NCBI GenBank assembly: GCA_025452005.1
Contig: JANWJK010000101.1
Span: 1-58,516 of the forward strand
Direction: 5' to 3'
Source: Acetobacteraceae bacterium
GTDB taxonomy: Bacteria > Pseudomonadota > Alphaproteobacteria > Acetobacterales > Acetobacteraceae
DNA length: 58,516 bases
In this document: piece by piece, positions 8,427-17,186 of the stretch
How the letters are laid out: every line of letters starts with the position of its first letter
Position numbering within the stretch: position 1 is the first letter of the stretch
Made by a program: the position numbers and the translations under genes
The notes under the pieces: model-generated
Told to the model about the DNA's origin: nothing
Database searches by the model: none
What the model saw: the letters and a program-made list of their open reading frames with translations, nothing else

Positions 8427-9452
8427 ATGCTGCGCGTGATGAACGAGGCAGCGAACACTGTGCCGGTGACGATACTCACCGGCTTCCTGGGCAGCGGCAA
8501 GACCACGGTGCTGAACCACCTGCTGCGCCAGCCGTCGCTGGCCGATACGGTGGTGATCGTCAACGAGTTCGGCGCTGTGGGACTCGACCACCTGCTGATC
8601 GAGCAGGCGATCGAGGACGCGGTGCTGCTGAAGAACGGCTGCATCTGCTGCACCGTGCGCGGCGACATCGCCGATACGCTCGACGTGTTGTGGCAGCGGC
8701 GCGAGGCCGGCGAACTGCCGCCATTCCGCCGCATCGCGATCGAGACGACGGGACTTGCGGATCCCGCCCCGGTGGCACACGCGCTGCTTGCCGAACCAGG
8801 CGCGCGCTACGCCTGCCGGCTGGACGGCATCGTCACCACGGTCGATGCGCTGCACGGCCCGATGCAGCTAGATCGGCAGCCGGAGGCGCGGCGGCAGGTG
8901 GCGATGGCGGACCGCATCCTGCTCACCAAGACCGATCTCGCCAGCCCGGAGCAGATTTCGGAGACCACGACGCGCATCGGGGCGCTGAACGCCACCGCGC
9001 CGCTGCGCCACGTCGTCGCCGGTGCCGTCGATGTCGCCGACGTGTTCGATCTCGGGCCGGACAGCGCGCGGCTGGAACAATGGCTGCGGCCGCTGGAAAC
9101 CGCCGGCCATCATGGCCATCAGCATCTGCCGTTCCGTCATGGCGACGCGATCGGCTCGGTGGTGCTGCGCCACGACCGGCCGATCGAGTGGGCGGCACTG
9201 CGACGCTGGCTGGAATCGGTGCTGTCGCTGCGCGGCGACAGCGTACTGCGGCTGAAGGGCGTGGTCTGGCTGCACGGCGATGACCGGCCGATCGTGTTGC
9301 AGGGCGTGCATCACGTGCTGCATCCGCCGGTGTATCTCGATCGTCCGGTGCAGCCGGAAGGGGCCACGCGCATCGTGCTGATAACACGCGGCCTGTCGGC
9401 CGCCGGATTGCGCGCGAGCTTCGCGACAGCGGTCGCCGAGGCGACACGTTGA
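8427..9452 (+). CDS. CobW/P47K-family GTPase (G3E metallochaperone-like)
   Basis: A 341-residue G3E P-loop GTPase, a family linked to insertion or handling of metals such as Zn or Co. The P-loop GFLGSGKT lies at residues 19-26, the switch region VNEFGAVG follows, and the metal-binding C-x-C-C signature is C72-I-C-C75. IAIETTGLADP (Walker B) and LTKTDL (TKxD base-specificity motif) follow. The C-terminal CobW_C domain spans roughly residues 235-335 with a His-rich entry (HHGHQH). Start is uncertain: the ATG at 8427 or the ATG four codons later at 8439; neither has a clear ribosome site. No metal transporter or zinc-regulated paralogue is nearby, so the metal is not predictable. Confidence 0.92.
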   Translation: MLRVMNEAANTVPVTILTGFLGSGKTTVLNHLLRQPSLADTVVIVNEFGAVGLDHLLIEQAIEDAVLLKNGCICCTVRGDIADTLDVLWQRREAGELPPFRRIAIETTGLADPAPVAHALLAEPGARYACRLDGIVTTVDALHGPMQLDRQPEARRQVAMADRILLTKTDLASPEQISETTTRIGALNATAPLRHVVAGAVDVADVFDLGPDSARLEQWLRPLETAGHHGHQHLPFRHGDAIGSVVLRHDRPIEWAALRRWLESVLSLRGDSVLRLKGVVWLHGDDRPIVLQGVHHVLHPPVYLDRPVQPEGATRIVLITRGLSAAGLRASFATAVAEATR

Positions 9453-9482
9453 ACTCCCGCCGCCGCCGTGTACAAGCACGGT

Positions 9483-10667
9483 ATGCCTCGCTCGCCTCGT
9501 GTCGGATTCCCGCCACCGACCCTGATCGCCACCACCGAAGCCCTCCAGGCCCTCTGCGAGCGGCTCGCGGCGGAAGAGTTCGTCACCGTCGATACCGAAT
9601 TCATGCGGGAGCGCACCTACTGGCCGGAGCTCTGCGTGGTGCAGCTTGCCGGCGAACGCGAGGTCGCGGTGATCGATGCGCAGGCGCCGGAGATCGACCT
9701 CGCGCCGCTTGGTGACCTCCTCGCCAACCAGGCGGTGATGAAGGTGTTCCATGCCGCGCGGCAGGACATCGAGATCTTCGTCCTGCGCTTCGGCGAGGTG
9801 CCGCGGCCGCTGTTCGATACCCAGATCGCGGCCATGGTGGCTGGCTTCGGTGAGCAGGTCGGCTACGACGCGCTGGTCGCGGCGCTGGCCGGTGGCTCGA
9901 TCGACAAGGCGCACCGGTTCAGCGACTGGTCGGTGCGGCCGCTGTCGGCCGCGCAGATCGCCTATGCCGCCGCCGATGTGACCTATCTCCGCACCGTCTA
10001 CTCCCGCCTGTGCGCACGACTGGCACAGGACGGCAGGCTGGACTGGGTGGCCCAGGAGATGGGGGAACTTTCCGATCGGTCGTTGTATCGCACCGACCCC
10101 GAGACGATGTGGGAGCGCCTGCGTCCGCGCAGCAACAACCGGCGCTTTCTTGGCATGGTGCGCGCGCTGGCGGCGTGGCGCGAGCGTGAGGCGCAGCGGG
10201 TGAACATCCCGCGCCAGCGCCTGCTGCGCGACGAGACGCTGCTGGAGATCGCCGCCACCGCGCCCGACAATCCGGATGTGCTCGCCCGCGCCCGCGGCAT
10301 CAGTCGCGGCTTTGCCGAGGGCCGCACCGGTGCCTCGCTGCTCGCCGCTATCGCGGAGGCCAAGGCGTTGCCGGACGACGCGATGCCCGAGGCCCCGCGC
10401 GGGCGCGATGGCGCGCGACCGTCGCCCGCGCTTGTGTCGCTGCTGAAGGTGCTGCTCGCCGCCAAGTGCGAGAACCATCACGTGGCGGCACGTCTGGTTG
10501 CCAGCTCCGACGACATCGAGCGGCTGGCGACCGAGGAGGCCCCCGACATCGCCGCGCTGCACGGCTGGCGGCGCGAGGTGTTCGGCGAGGACGCGCTGGC
10601 GCTGAAGCAAGGTCGCGTCGCACTCGGCGTCGCCGGCAGACGGGTGAAGTTGATTCCGGCCCAGTAA
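9483..10667 (+). CDS. rnd: Ribonuclease D
   Basis: A 3'-5' exoribonuclease that trims tRNA precursors and other small RNAs. DEDD catalytic residues are visible: VTVDTEFMRE (Asp and Glu of Exo I), FHAARQDIE (Exo II) and YAAADVTYLRTVY (Exo III, Y-x3-D). An HRDC-like helical region follows from about residue 205 (ALAAWREREAQRVNIPRQRL). Length is normal at about 394 residues. The ATG at 9483 (MPRSPR) is preferred over the in-frame ATG five codons upstream, but neither has a strong ribosome site. It lies 30 nt behind the CobW gene in the same direction, so they may share a transcript. Confidence 0.93.
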   Translation: MPRSPRVGFPPPTLIATTEALQALCERLAAEEFVTVDTEFMRERTYWPELCVVQLAGEREVAVIDAQAPEIDLAPLGDLLANQAVMKVFHAARQDIEIFVLRFGEVPRPLFDTQIAAMVAGFGEQVGYDALVAALAGGSIDKAHRFSDWSVRPLSAAQIAYAAADVTYLRTVYSRLCARLAQDGRLDWVAQEMGELSDRSLYRTDPETMWERLRPRSNNRRFLGMVRALAAWREREAQRVNIPRQRLLRDETLLEIAATAPDNPDVLARARGISRGFAEGRTGASLLAAIAEAKALPDDAMPEAPRGRDGARPSPALVSLLKVLLAAKCENHHVAARLVASSDDIERLATEEAPDIAALHGWRREVFGEDALALKQGRVALGVAGRRVKLIPAQ

Positions 10668-10739
10668 CACGCAAGCGTTGTGCCGCCCGAACGACCTTGC
10701 TAGCCTCGACGGCGACAACCTCCGGTCGCCGGTTGCAGC

Positions 10740-12926
10740 ATGGAGGGCACGATCACGGCCAGATTCGACATTGACGGCCGCATCGCATGGCTGATCCCTG
10801 TCGTGTTCGGCATCGTGCTGATCATCGCCAATGGTCTGGCGGCGTTCACCTACCTTCAACAACTCCACCGCGCCGTTGCACAGGCTGACCACTCGCTCCA
10901 GGTCACGCTCGTCTTGAAGGAGATCGAGGATCTGTCGGAGGCGTGCGGATGGAGCCAGCGGAATTACCTTCTGTCCGGCGATGCGCAGTACCTTGACAGC
11001 TACCGTCACGCGCGGATGGAACTTCCCGCGCAGCTCGAGCGGTTGAATGGCCTGGTCGCAGATGACAGCAGCCAGTCCGGACTGCTCAAGAGCCTGAGGA
11101 CGCTGATAGAGCGGGACATGGCTGAGCTGGGAGCGAACCTGGCCCCCCTGGAAGCGCACTTCGGCGACGGTCGTCTGCCAGCGGAAGCCGCCGCCGGAGT
11201 AGCCCGGACGAATGCGATCACCGCAGCGATCGACACAATGCTGGCATATGAATACGACCTGCTGCGCGACGATCTCGTCACGATCGAATCGCACAACGCC
11301 ATCGCGCTCGGAATCGGCCTGGTCGTCAGAACCGGCGCCATCATTCTGGTTCTCGTCATCATCGTCGTGATGATCCGCAAGGCGCGTCGCAATGAAAGGC
11401 TGGCCGCGGCGCAGACCGAAGCGCTGCGGGACAGCGAGTTGCGTTTCCGCCGCGTCTTCGAGGAGAGCCCACTCGGCATCGTGCTGGCGGAACCGGACAG
11501 CCAACACATCGTGCAGGCGAATCCGGCGTTCTGCCGCATGCTCGGCACCTCAGCCGAACAGATCGTCGGCAACACCATCGTGGACCTGACGCATGTCGAC
11601 GACCGGGAGATGTTGCGGGATGCCATCGGACACCGGGTCCATACGGACGTCGACGTCGAGGCGCGCTACGTCACGCAATCCGGTGCAATCGCCTGGGCAA
11701 GAGTTCGCTCGACGCAATTGAGCAGTCCGACCGGCCGGTCGGGATTGCTGCTCGCGCTCACCGAGGACATTACGCGTGAGAAGCGGGTGGAGGCCGAGCT
11801 GCGTCAGGCGCAGAAGATGGAGGCCATCGGCCAGCTCACCGGCGGCATCGCACACGACTTCAACAACCTTCTTGGCGTCATCATCGGCAATGTGGAGTTC
11901 CTGATCGACAAGGCGCGCGACAATGAGCAGGCCGCGATGGCCAGGGAAATCCTGAACAGTGCGCTCAGTGGTGCCGACCTGACCCGCCGTCTACTCGCCT
12001 TCGCCCGCCGCCAGACATTGCAGCCGCGGCGGATCGACCTGAATGCCTATCTGCCGAGCCACATCGCGATCCTGCAACGACTGTTGGGCGAGTCGATCTC
12101 GATCAGCACGACGCTGGCGGCCGATCTGTGGCCAATCCGGGCGGATCCCTCGCAGGTGGGCGACGCGCTGCTCAATCTGGCCATCAATGCGCGCGACGCG
12201 ATACCGCATGGCGGCTCCATCTCTATCGAGACGGCGAATACCCATCTGGCGGCCGGTGAGCAGGACAGCGAGGTGACGCAAGGCGACTATGTCGTCCTCT
12301 CGGTGACCGACAGCGGAACCGGCATGTCACCGGAGGTGCTGGAGCGCGCGGCGGAGCCGTTCTTCAGCACAAAGGGGCCTGGCGCCGGCAGCGGCCTGGG
12401 CCTCAGCATGATCTTCGGGTTCGCCAGGCAGTCCGGTGGGCATCTCCGGATCGACAGCGAGCTCGGTCACGGCACGACGGTGCGCCTCTATTTACCGCGG
12501 GCGCCGGCGGCGGAACCGCGCGCGCCCGCGGAGGCGACGGATGCCGGACTGCCGCAGGGTAGCGAGTCGATCCTGCTGGTGGACGACAACGCGGAGATGC
12601 GGACCGTGGCGCGACGGCATCTCATGTCGCTCGGGTACCAGGTCAGCGAGGCGGGCAGCGGGCCCGCGGCTTTGGAAATCCTGGCGGCCGGCAACGGCTT
12701 CGATCTGCTGTTGACCGACGTGGCCATGCCGGACGGCATGACGGGCTATCAGTTGGCGGCTGCCGCGCGGCAGATCCGCCCGGCGCTGAAGGTGTTGTTC
12801 ACCACGGGCTATTCCTGGCCGGCGCCGGGAAACGAACCTGAGGAAGCCATGTCCGGCGCGATGATCCACAAGCCATACCGCCGGCAAGAGCTGGCGGCCA
12901 CGGTACGGGCGGCGCTCGAGGTGTAG
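10740..12926 (+). CDS. Membrane hybrid sensor histidine kinase (CHASE3-PAS-HisKA-HATPase-REC)
   Basis: A 728-residue inner-membrane sensor. A transmembrane helix at residues about 15-36 (LIPVVFGIVLIIANGLAAF) and another near 195-215 (VVRTGAIILVLVIIVVMIR) bracket a periplasmic CHASE3-like helical domain. A PAS domain follows (RFRRVFEESPLGIVLAEPD). The dimerisation/phosphoacceptor helix contains H372 (GGIAHDFNNLLGVI, the HisKA form common in alphaproteobacterial hybrids). The HATPase has N, G1 and G2 boxes (LLNLAINARDAIPHG, VTDSGTGM, GSGLGLSMIFGF). A C-terminal receiver domain carries D660 in LLLTDVAMPDG. There is no DNA-binding domain and no response-regulator gene next to it, so phosphate would pass to a separate partner. 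The ATG at 10740 has no strong ribosome site. The signal is unknown. Confidence 0.92.
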   Translation: MEGTITARFDIDGRIAWLIPVVFGIVLIIANGLAAFTYLQQLHRAVAQADHSLQVTLVLKEIEDLSEACGWSQRNYLLSGDAQYLDSYRHARMELPAQLERLNGLVADDSSQSGLLKSLRTLIERDMAELGANLAPLEAHFGDGRLPAEAAAGVARTNAITAAIDTMLAYEYDLLRDDLVTIESHNAIALGIGLVVRTGAIILVLVIIVVMIRKARRNERLAAAQTEALRDSELRFRRVFEESPLGIVLAEPDSQHIVQANPAFCRMLGTSAEQIVGNTIVDLTHVDDREMLRDAIGHRVHTDVDVEARYVTQSGAIAWARVRSTQLSSPTGRSGLLLALTEDITREKRVEAELRQAQKMEAIGQLTGGIAHDFNNLLGVIIGNVEFLIDKARDNEQAAMAREILNSALSGADLTRRLLAFARRQTLQPRRIDLNAYLPSHIAILQRLLGESISISTTLAADLWPIRADPSQVGDALLNLAINARDAIPHGGSISIETANTHLAAGEQDSEVTQGDYVVLSVTDSGTGMSPEVLERAAEPFFSTKGPGAGSGLGLSMIFGFARQSGGHLRIDSELGHGTTVRLYLPRAPAAEPRAPAEATDAGLPQGSESILLVDDNAEMRTVARRHLMSLGYQVSEAGSGPAALEILAAGNGFDLLLTDVAMPDGMTGYQLAAAARQIRPALKVLFTTGYSWPAPGNEPEEAMSGAMIHKPYRRQELAATVRAALEV

Positions 12927-12948
12927 GCGAGAGGGCAGGCGGGCCTGC

Positions 12949-13647
12949 TCAGGCCGCGGTGGGCGGCTCAATGCCGGCGACCTCGACCAGCAGCTTGCGC
13001 AGGACGGCCGCGCCGAACGCGCCGCTGTCGCGCGCGACCACAACGAACGAGTCGGGGCCGCCGATGACATTGTCGCGATAATACTCTTCCAGGTTCGGCT
13101 CGACCTCGATGATCGGCAGCCCGTTGATGGTGACCCCGGCGGCCACGGCGGCATCGCGCGCCTCGGTCACCGGGCGACCGTCGTTGTTGGCGCCGTCACC
13201 CGAGATATCGATCACCCGCCGCGTCGCGATATAGCCGTTGTTCAGCAAGAGCCCGGTGCAGAAGTCGATGGCGCCGCTGATCGAGGTCCATCCAGGCAGC
13301 GGCCGCAGCGCATCCTGCACGGCCTTGGCAAACCCGTAAGCACTGGCCTGATCGCCGATCACCCGCCACGGCACCGTCTGGTCCTGCCGCCGCGCGTCCG
13401 TCCAGGTGACGAAGGTGAGGCCGATCCGGCCACGCCTGCCACCGCGCACCGCCTCGATGAACGACGGATGGCGGATCGCATCGAGATAGCCTTGGATCTG
13501 CATGGCCAGACGCTGCTCGCTGATGCTGCCTGAGCTGTCCACCGCCAGCACCAGCGCGACATCGACCTCGGCACGTGGCGTGCGCTCGACCGCGTCCGCC
13601 GGCATGCCCAGCCCTGCCCAGCGGCGTCGTGCGGATCCGGTCGCCAT
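12949..13647 (-). CDS. DUF1194 von Willebrand factor A-like protein
   Basis: A 232-residue protein matching DUF1194, an uncharacterised vWA-fold family of alphaproteobacteria. The metal-ion-dependent adhesion site is recognisable: DSSGSIS near residue 37, Thr-containing loops in LTFVTWTDARRQDQ, and ISGDGANNDGRPV as the third loop. Many family members are exported, but this one lacks a signal peptide and begins MATGSARRRWAG. The ATG at 13647 is the only reasonable start. It is divergent from cysD across 166 bp and converges with the hybrid kinase gene. Function is unknown; the metal site suggests ligand binding or assembly. Confidence 0.85.
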   Translation of the reverse strand: MATGSARRRWAGLGMPADAVERTPRAEVDVALVLAVDSSGSISEQRLAMQIQGYLDAIRHPSFIEAVRGGRRGRIGLTFVTWTDARRQDQTVPWRVIGDQASAYGFAKAVQDALRPLPGWTSISGAIDFCTGLLLNNGYIATRRVIDISGDGANNDGRPVTEARDAAVAAGVTINGLPIIEVEPNLEEYYRDNVIGGPDSFVVVARDSGAFGAAVLRKLLVEVAGIEPPTAA

Positions 13648-13813
13648 AGCGTTCCTTCGCGTGGAGCTTCCCTGACGCCAGCCTACCGCAATGCGAGCCG
13701 CATTTGCACCAAGCGGCTGCCTGGACTAGAGGCAGGGCCGGCCAACGCGTGGCCGACACATTTTCCTCGACATCTGATCCTACGAGAGAGCGCAAGAGGA
13801 GCACGGATTCGTT

Positions 13814-14722
13814 TTGACGACGACGCACCCCACGCATCTGAAGGCACTCGAAGCCGAGAGCATCCATATCCTGCGCGAAGTCGCGGCCCAGGCAGCCAGG
13901 CCGGTGGTGCTGTACTCCATCGGGAAGGATTCCTCGGTGCTGCTGAATCTGACGCGCAAGGCGTTCTACCCGGCCCCGCCACCGTTCCCATTGCTGCACA
14001 TCGACACGACCTGGAAGTTCCGCGACATGATCCGCTTCCGCGACGCCACCGCGAAGCGGTTCGACCTCGACCTCCGCGTACACACCAATCCCGACGGGCT
14101 GCGACAGAACATCAATCCATTTGACCACGGCAGCAATGTCTACACCCAGGTGATGAAGACCGACGCGCTGAAGCAGGCTCTGACGGAGGGCAGATACGAC
14201 GTGGCGATCGGCGGCGCGAGACGCGACGAAGAGCGCTCGCGTGCGAAGGAGCGGGTGTTCTCGGTGCGCGGTCCCGGTCATAGCTGGGATCCCAAGCGGC
14301 AACGGCCGGAACTCTGGCACCTGTACAACGGCAATCTGGTTCCAGGCGAGACGCTGCGCGTGTTTCCGCTGTCCAACTGGACCGAGCTCGACGTGTGGAC
14401 CTACATCCTGGCCGAGGGCATCGATGTCGTACCGCTGTATTTCGCCGCACCGCGGCCCACGGTGGAGCGCGACGGGCTCATCATCGTGGTTGATGACGAT
14501 CGTATGCAGTTCCGACCCGGCGAGCAGTCGGTCGAGCGTTTGGTACGGTTCCGCTCCCTCGGCTGCTATCCGCTGTCGGCGGCGGTGACATCGTCCGCCG
14601 CCAGCCTCGAGGAGATCGTTGCCGAAATGCGCACCACGCGTGAGTCGGAGCGCGCCGGCCGGCTGATTGACCAGGACCAGGACGCATCGATGGAGAAGAA
14701 GAAGCGCGAGGGATATTTTTAG
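13814..14722 (+). CDS. cysD: Sulfate adenylyltransferase subunit 2
   Basis: The catalytic ATP-sulfurylase subunit, which makes adenosine 5'-phosphosulfate from sulfate and ATP for assimilation. The PP-loop motif is [14 protein letters not shown], followed by [33 protein letters not shown] and WNLYNG-like [11 protein letters not shown]. Length is 302 residues, as usual. The start appears to be TTG at 13814 (TTGACGACGACG), with AGAGGAG about a dozen bases upstream; no ATG or GTG gives a complete N-terminus. The stop codon TAG is followed immediately by the ATG of cysNC, so the two are translationally linked. The 166-bp upstream gap towards DUF1194 should hold the promoter, but I see no clear box. 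Confidence 0.95.
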   Translation: MTTTHPTHLKALEAESIHILREVAAQAARPVVLYSIGKDSSVLLNLTRKAFYPAPPPFPLLHIDTTWKFRDMIRFRDATAKRFDLDLRVHTNPDGLRQNINPFDHGSNVYTQVMKTDALKQALTEGRYDVAIGGARRDEERSRAKERVFSVRGPGHSWDPKRQRPELWHLYNGNLVPGETLRVFPLSNWTELDVWTYILAEGIDVVPLYFAAPRPTVERDGLIIVVDDDRMQFRPGEQSVERLVRFRSLGCYPLSAAVTSSAASLEEIVAEMRTTRESERAGRLIDQDQDASMEKKKREGYF

Positions 14723-16564
14723 ATGCCGGATTCCCTGCTGCGGGTTCTCGCGTGCGGTTCGGTCGATGACGGCAAATCGACGCTGATCGGACGGCTGCTG
14801 TTCGAATGCGGCACCATCCCGGACGATGTGATGGCGGCGCTGGAGCGCGACAGCAAGCGTTTCGGCACGGTGCAGGGCGGCACCGACTACGCGCTGCTGG
14901 TCGATGGCCTGGCGGCCGAACGCGACCAGGGCATCACCATCGATGTCGCCTACCGGTTCTTCGAGACGACGCGCCGGCGCTTCATCCTGGCCGATGCGCC
15001 AGGGCACGAGCAGTACACGCGCAACATGGTGACAGGCGCATCCGCTTCGGACCTGGCGGTGCTGCTGGTGGACGCGCGGAAGGGCTTGCTGGTGCAGACC
15101 CGCCGGCACGCCGCGATCGCCTCGCTGCTGGGCATCCGCCAGGTAGTGCTGGCGGTGAACAAGATGGACCTTGTCGGATTCGACCAGGCGGTATTCGGCA
15201 AGATCGTCACCGACTTCTACGCATTGCTGGGCAAGCTGGGGCCACTGGCGGTGACGGCCATTCCGGTCTGCGCGCGCGACGGCGACAACGTCACCGCGCC
15301 AAGCACGCGAATGCCTTGGTATTCTGGCACGACCTTGCTGACAGCACTGGAAGGTGCGGAGCCCACATCGCATGTGGCCGAGCGCGCGTTCCGCATGCCG
15401 GTCCAGCTTGTCGCGCGGCCGGATCACACGTTCCGCGGCTACGCCGGCACGGTGGCGACCGGCACCATACGACCGGGTGCCGCGGTGGTGAACGCGGTGT
15501 CGGGCATCGAGGCCAAGGTTTCGCGCATCGTCACGATGGACGGCGATCTGACCGAGGCGACACCGGGCGACGCGGTGACGCTGGTACTGGATCGCGAGAT
15601 CGACGTCTCGCGCGGCGACGTGCTGGCGGTAGCGCCGCCGCCCGCCCTGGCGGACCAGGTCACTGCCTGGGTGGTCTGGATGGACGAGACGCCGCTGTTC
15701 CGCGGCCGCGCCTACCTGACGATGCTGGGCACGCGCACCACGATGGGCACGGTCACCGAAATCGCCACCCGGCTGGACGTCGACACGCTGGCCGAAGTGC
15801 CGGTGCGGGAACTGGGACTGAACGAGATCGGCCGGGTGACCATTTCGCTGGCGCAGCGCATGCCGTGTGAACGCTACGCGGTGAGCCGGGAGTTGGGCGG
15901 TTTCATCCTGATCGACCGGCTGACGCGCAACACGGTCGGCGCCGGCATGGTGACCGACCTGCGCGCGGGAGCGAACAATATCCAGTGGCACCGGCTCGAC
16001 GTGGACAAGCAGGCACGTGCCGGGCTGATGGGGCAGAAACCGGCGGTACTGTGGTTCACCGGGCTGTCGGGAGCGGGGAAATCCACCATCGCCAATCTGG
16101 TGGAGAAAGCCCTGCATGCGCAGGGCCGGCACACGATGAGTCTCGACGGTGACAACGTGCGGCATGCGCTCAATCGCGACCTGGGGTTCTCAGAGGCGGA
16201 TCGGGTGGAGAACATCCGGCGCATCGCCGAGGTGTCGAAGCTGTTCGTTGAGGCAGGGCTGATCGTGCTGGTATCGTTCATTTCGCCCTACCGGGCGGAG
16301 CGGATGCTGGCGCGCGACTGCGTCGAGCAGGACGAGTTCCTGGAGATTTTCGTCGATACGCCGGTGGATGAGTGCCGGCGGCGGGATCCGAAGGGGCTGT
16401 ACCGGCGCGCGGACGCGGGGCAGATACGGAATTTCACCGGGGTCGATGCACCGTACGAGGAGCCACTCGATCCGGAGATGCACCTGGCGACCCTGAGCGC
16501 GGCACCCGAGGTGCTCGCAGAGCAGGTGGTAATCGAGCTACGGAGGCGAGGGATCATTGGATGA
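14723..16564 (+). CDS. cysNC: Bifunctional sulfate adenylyltransferase subunit 1 / adenylylsulfate kinase
   Basis: A 613-residue fusion. The N-terminal half is the CysN GTPase that powers ATP sulfurylase: CGSVDDGKSTLIGRLLFE (P-loop), DQGITIDVAYRFF, LADAPGHEQYTRNM and AVNKMDLVGF (NKxD), then elongation-factor-like beta-barrels to about residue 430. The C-terminal 180 residues are the CysC kinase that phosphorylates APS to PAPS: WFTGLSGAGKSTIANLVE (P-loop) and LDGDNVRHALNRDLGFSE, then FISPYRAER. The fusion is typical of alpha- and some gammaproteobacteria. It abuts cysD with no gap and overlaps the next gene by 8 nt. No cysH or sulfite reductase gene lies in the window. Confidence 0.96.
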   Translation: MPDSLLRVLACGSVDDGKSTLIGRLLFECGTIPDDVMAALERDSKRFGTVQGGTDYALLVDGLAAERDQGITIDVAYRFFETTRRRFILADAPGHEQYTRNMVTGASASDLAVLLVDARKGLLVQTRRHAAIASLLGIRQVVLAVNKMDLVGFDQAVFGKIVTDFYALLGKLGPLAVTAIPVCARDGDNVTAPSTRMPWYSGTTLLTALEGAEPTSHVAERAFRMPVQLVARPDHTFRGYAGTVATGTIRPGAAVVNAVSGIEAKVSRIVTMDGDLTEATPGDAVTLVLDREIDVSRGDVLAVAPPPALADQVTAWVVWMDETPLFRGRAYLTMLGTRTTMGTVTEIATRLDVDTLAEVPVRELGLNEIGRVTISLAQRMPCERYAVSRELGGFILIDRLTRNTVGAGMVTDLRAGANNIQWHRLDVDKQARAGLMGQKPAVLWFTGLSGAGKSTIANLVEKALHAQGRHTMSLDGDNVRHALNRDLGFSEADRVENIRRIAEVSKLFVEAGLIVLVSFISPYRAERMLARDCVEQDEFLEIFVDTPVDECRRRDPKGLYRRADAGQIRNFTGVDAPYEEPLDPEMHLATLSAAPEVLAEQVVIELRRRGIIG

Positions 16565-17159
16565 TGCACCCCCAGCCTCGCCACTCGCCCGACTGGCCGC
16601 CGAAATCCGCGCCTGCCGCGTCTGCGCGGCGCATCTGCCGCTCGGTCCCAGACCGGTCTTCCGTGCCTCCCCCACCGCGCGGCTGATGATCGTCAGCCAG
16701 GCGCCGGGAACGGCCGTGCACGAGACCGGCCTGTCGTTCAACGACCCGTCCGGCGACCGGCTGCGCGGCTGGCTGCAAATGGACCGCGCCACGTTCTACG
16801 ACGAGGCTCGCATCGCCATCGTGCCGATGGGGTTCTGCTATCCGGGGCGCCTGCCGAATGGCGGTGACGCGCCGCCGCGGCCGGAATGTGCGCCCCTCTG
16901 GCGCGACCGGCTGCTGGCGCTGATGCCGGAGATCCGCCTGACGCTGCTGGTGGGCACCTATGCCCTGACGCATGTGCTGGGCCGCGGCGCGATGACCGCG
17001 CGGGTGCGGGATTTCCGCGCACATCTGCCGCGGTATTTCGCCCTGCCGCACCCATCCTGGCGCACCACCGCGTGGGAGCGTCGAAATCCCTGGTTCGGGC
17101 AAGAGGTGCTGCCCGCGCTGCATCGGGAAGTGGCGATCGCACTCGGGGATCAGAGCTGA
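16557..17159 (+). CDS. Uracil-DNA glycosylase-family protein
   Basis: A 200-residue protein of the uracil-DNA glycosylase superfamily fold. After a Cys pair in RACRVCAAHLPLG, the LMIVSQAPGTAVHETGLSFNDPSG segment matches motif A (water-activating loop), and HPSWRTTAWERRNPWF matches the second DNA-contact motif (HPS). MGFCYPG and PECAPLW are conserved in this subgroup. The Cys pair recalls the iron-sulfur UDG families 4 and 5, but whether a full cluster is held is not clear. The start is most likely TTG at 16557, overlapping the end of cysNC, with GGAGG and GAGGGA just upstream; no other early start exists. The overlap suggests coupling to cysNC, though the two are functionally unrelated. Confidence 0.82.
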   Translation: MDDAPPASPLARLAAEIRACRVCAAHLPLGPRPVFRASPTARLMIVSQAPGTAVHETGLSFNDPSGDRLRGWLQMDRATFYDEARIAIVPMGFCYPGRLPNGGDAPPRPECAPLWRDRLLALMPEIRLTLLVGTYALTHVLGRGAMTARVRDFRAHLPRYFALPHPSWRTTAWERRNPWFGQEVLPALHREVAIALGDQS

Positions 17160-17186
17160 GGGCCGACACAGGAAGTGAGGCAGAGC

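Noticed and set aside
8868-11507. A very long open frame on the minus strand (879 codons) across the CobW, rnd and kinase genes
   Set aside because: It runs antisense to three well-supported genes, is rich in Arg/Gln/His/Ala as GC-rich antisense frames are, and has no domain.
13196-16165. Minus-strand open frame of 989 codons opposite cysD-cysNC
   Set aside because: Its amino-acid make-up follows from the opposite strand's codons; cysD and cysNC have complete motifs.
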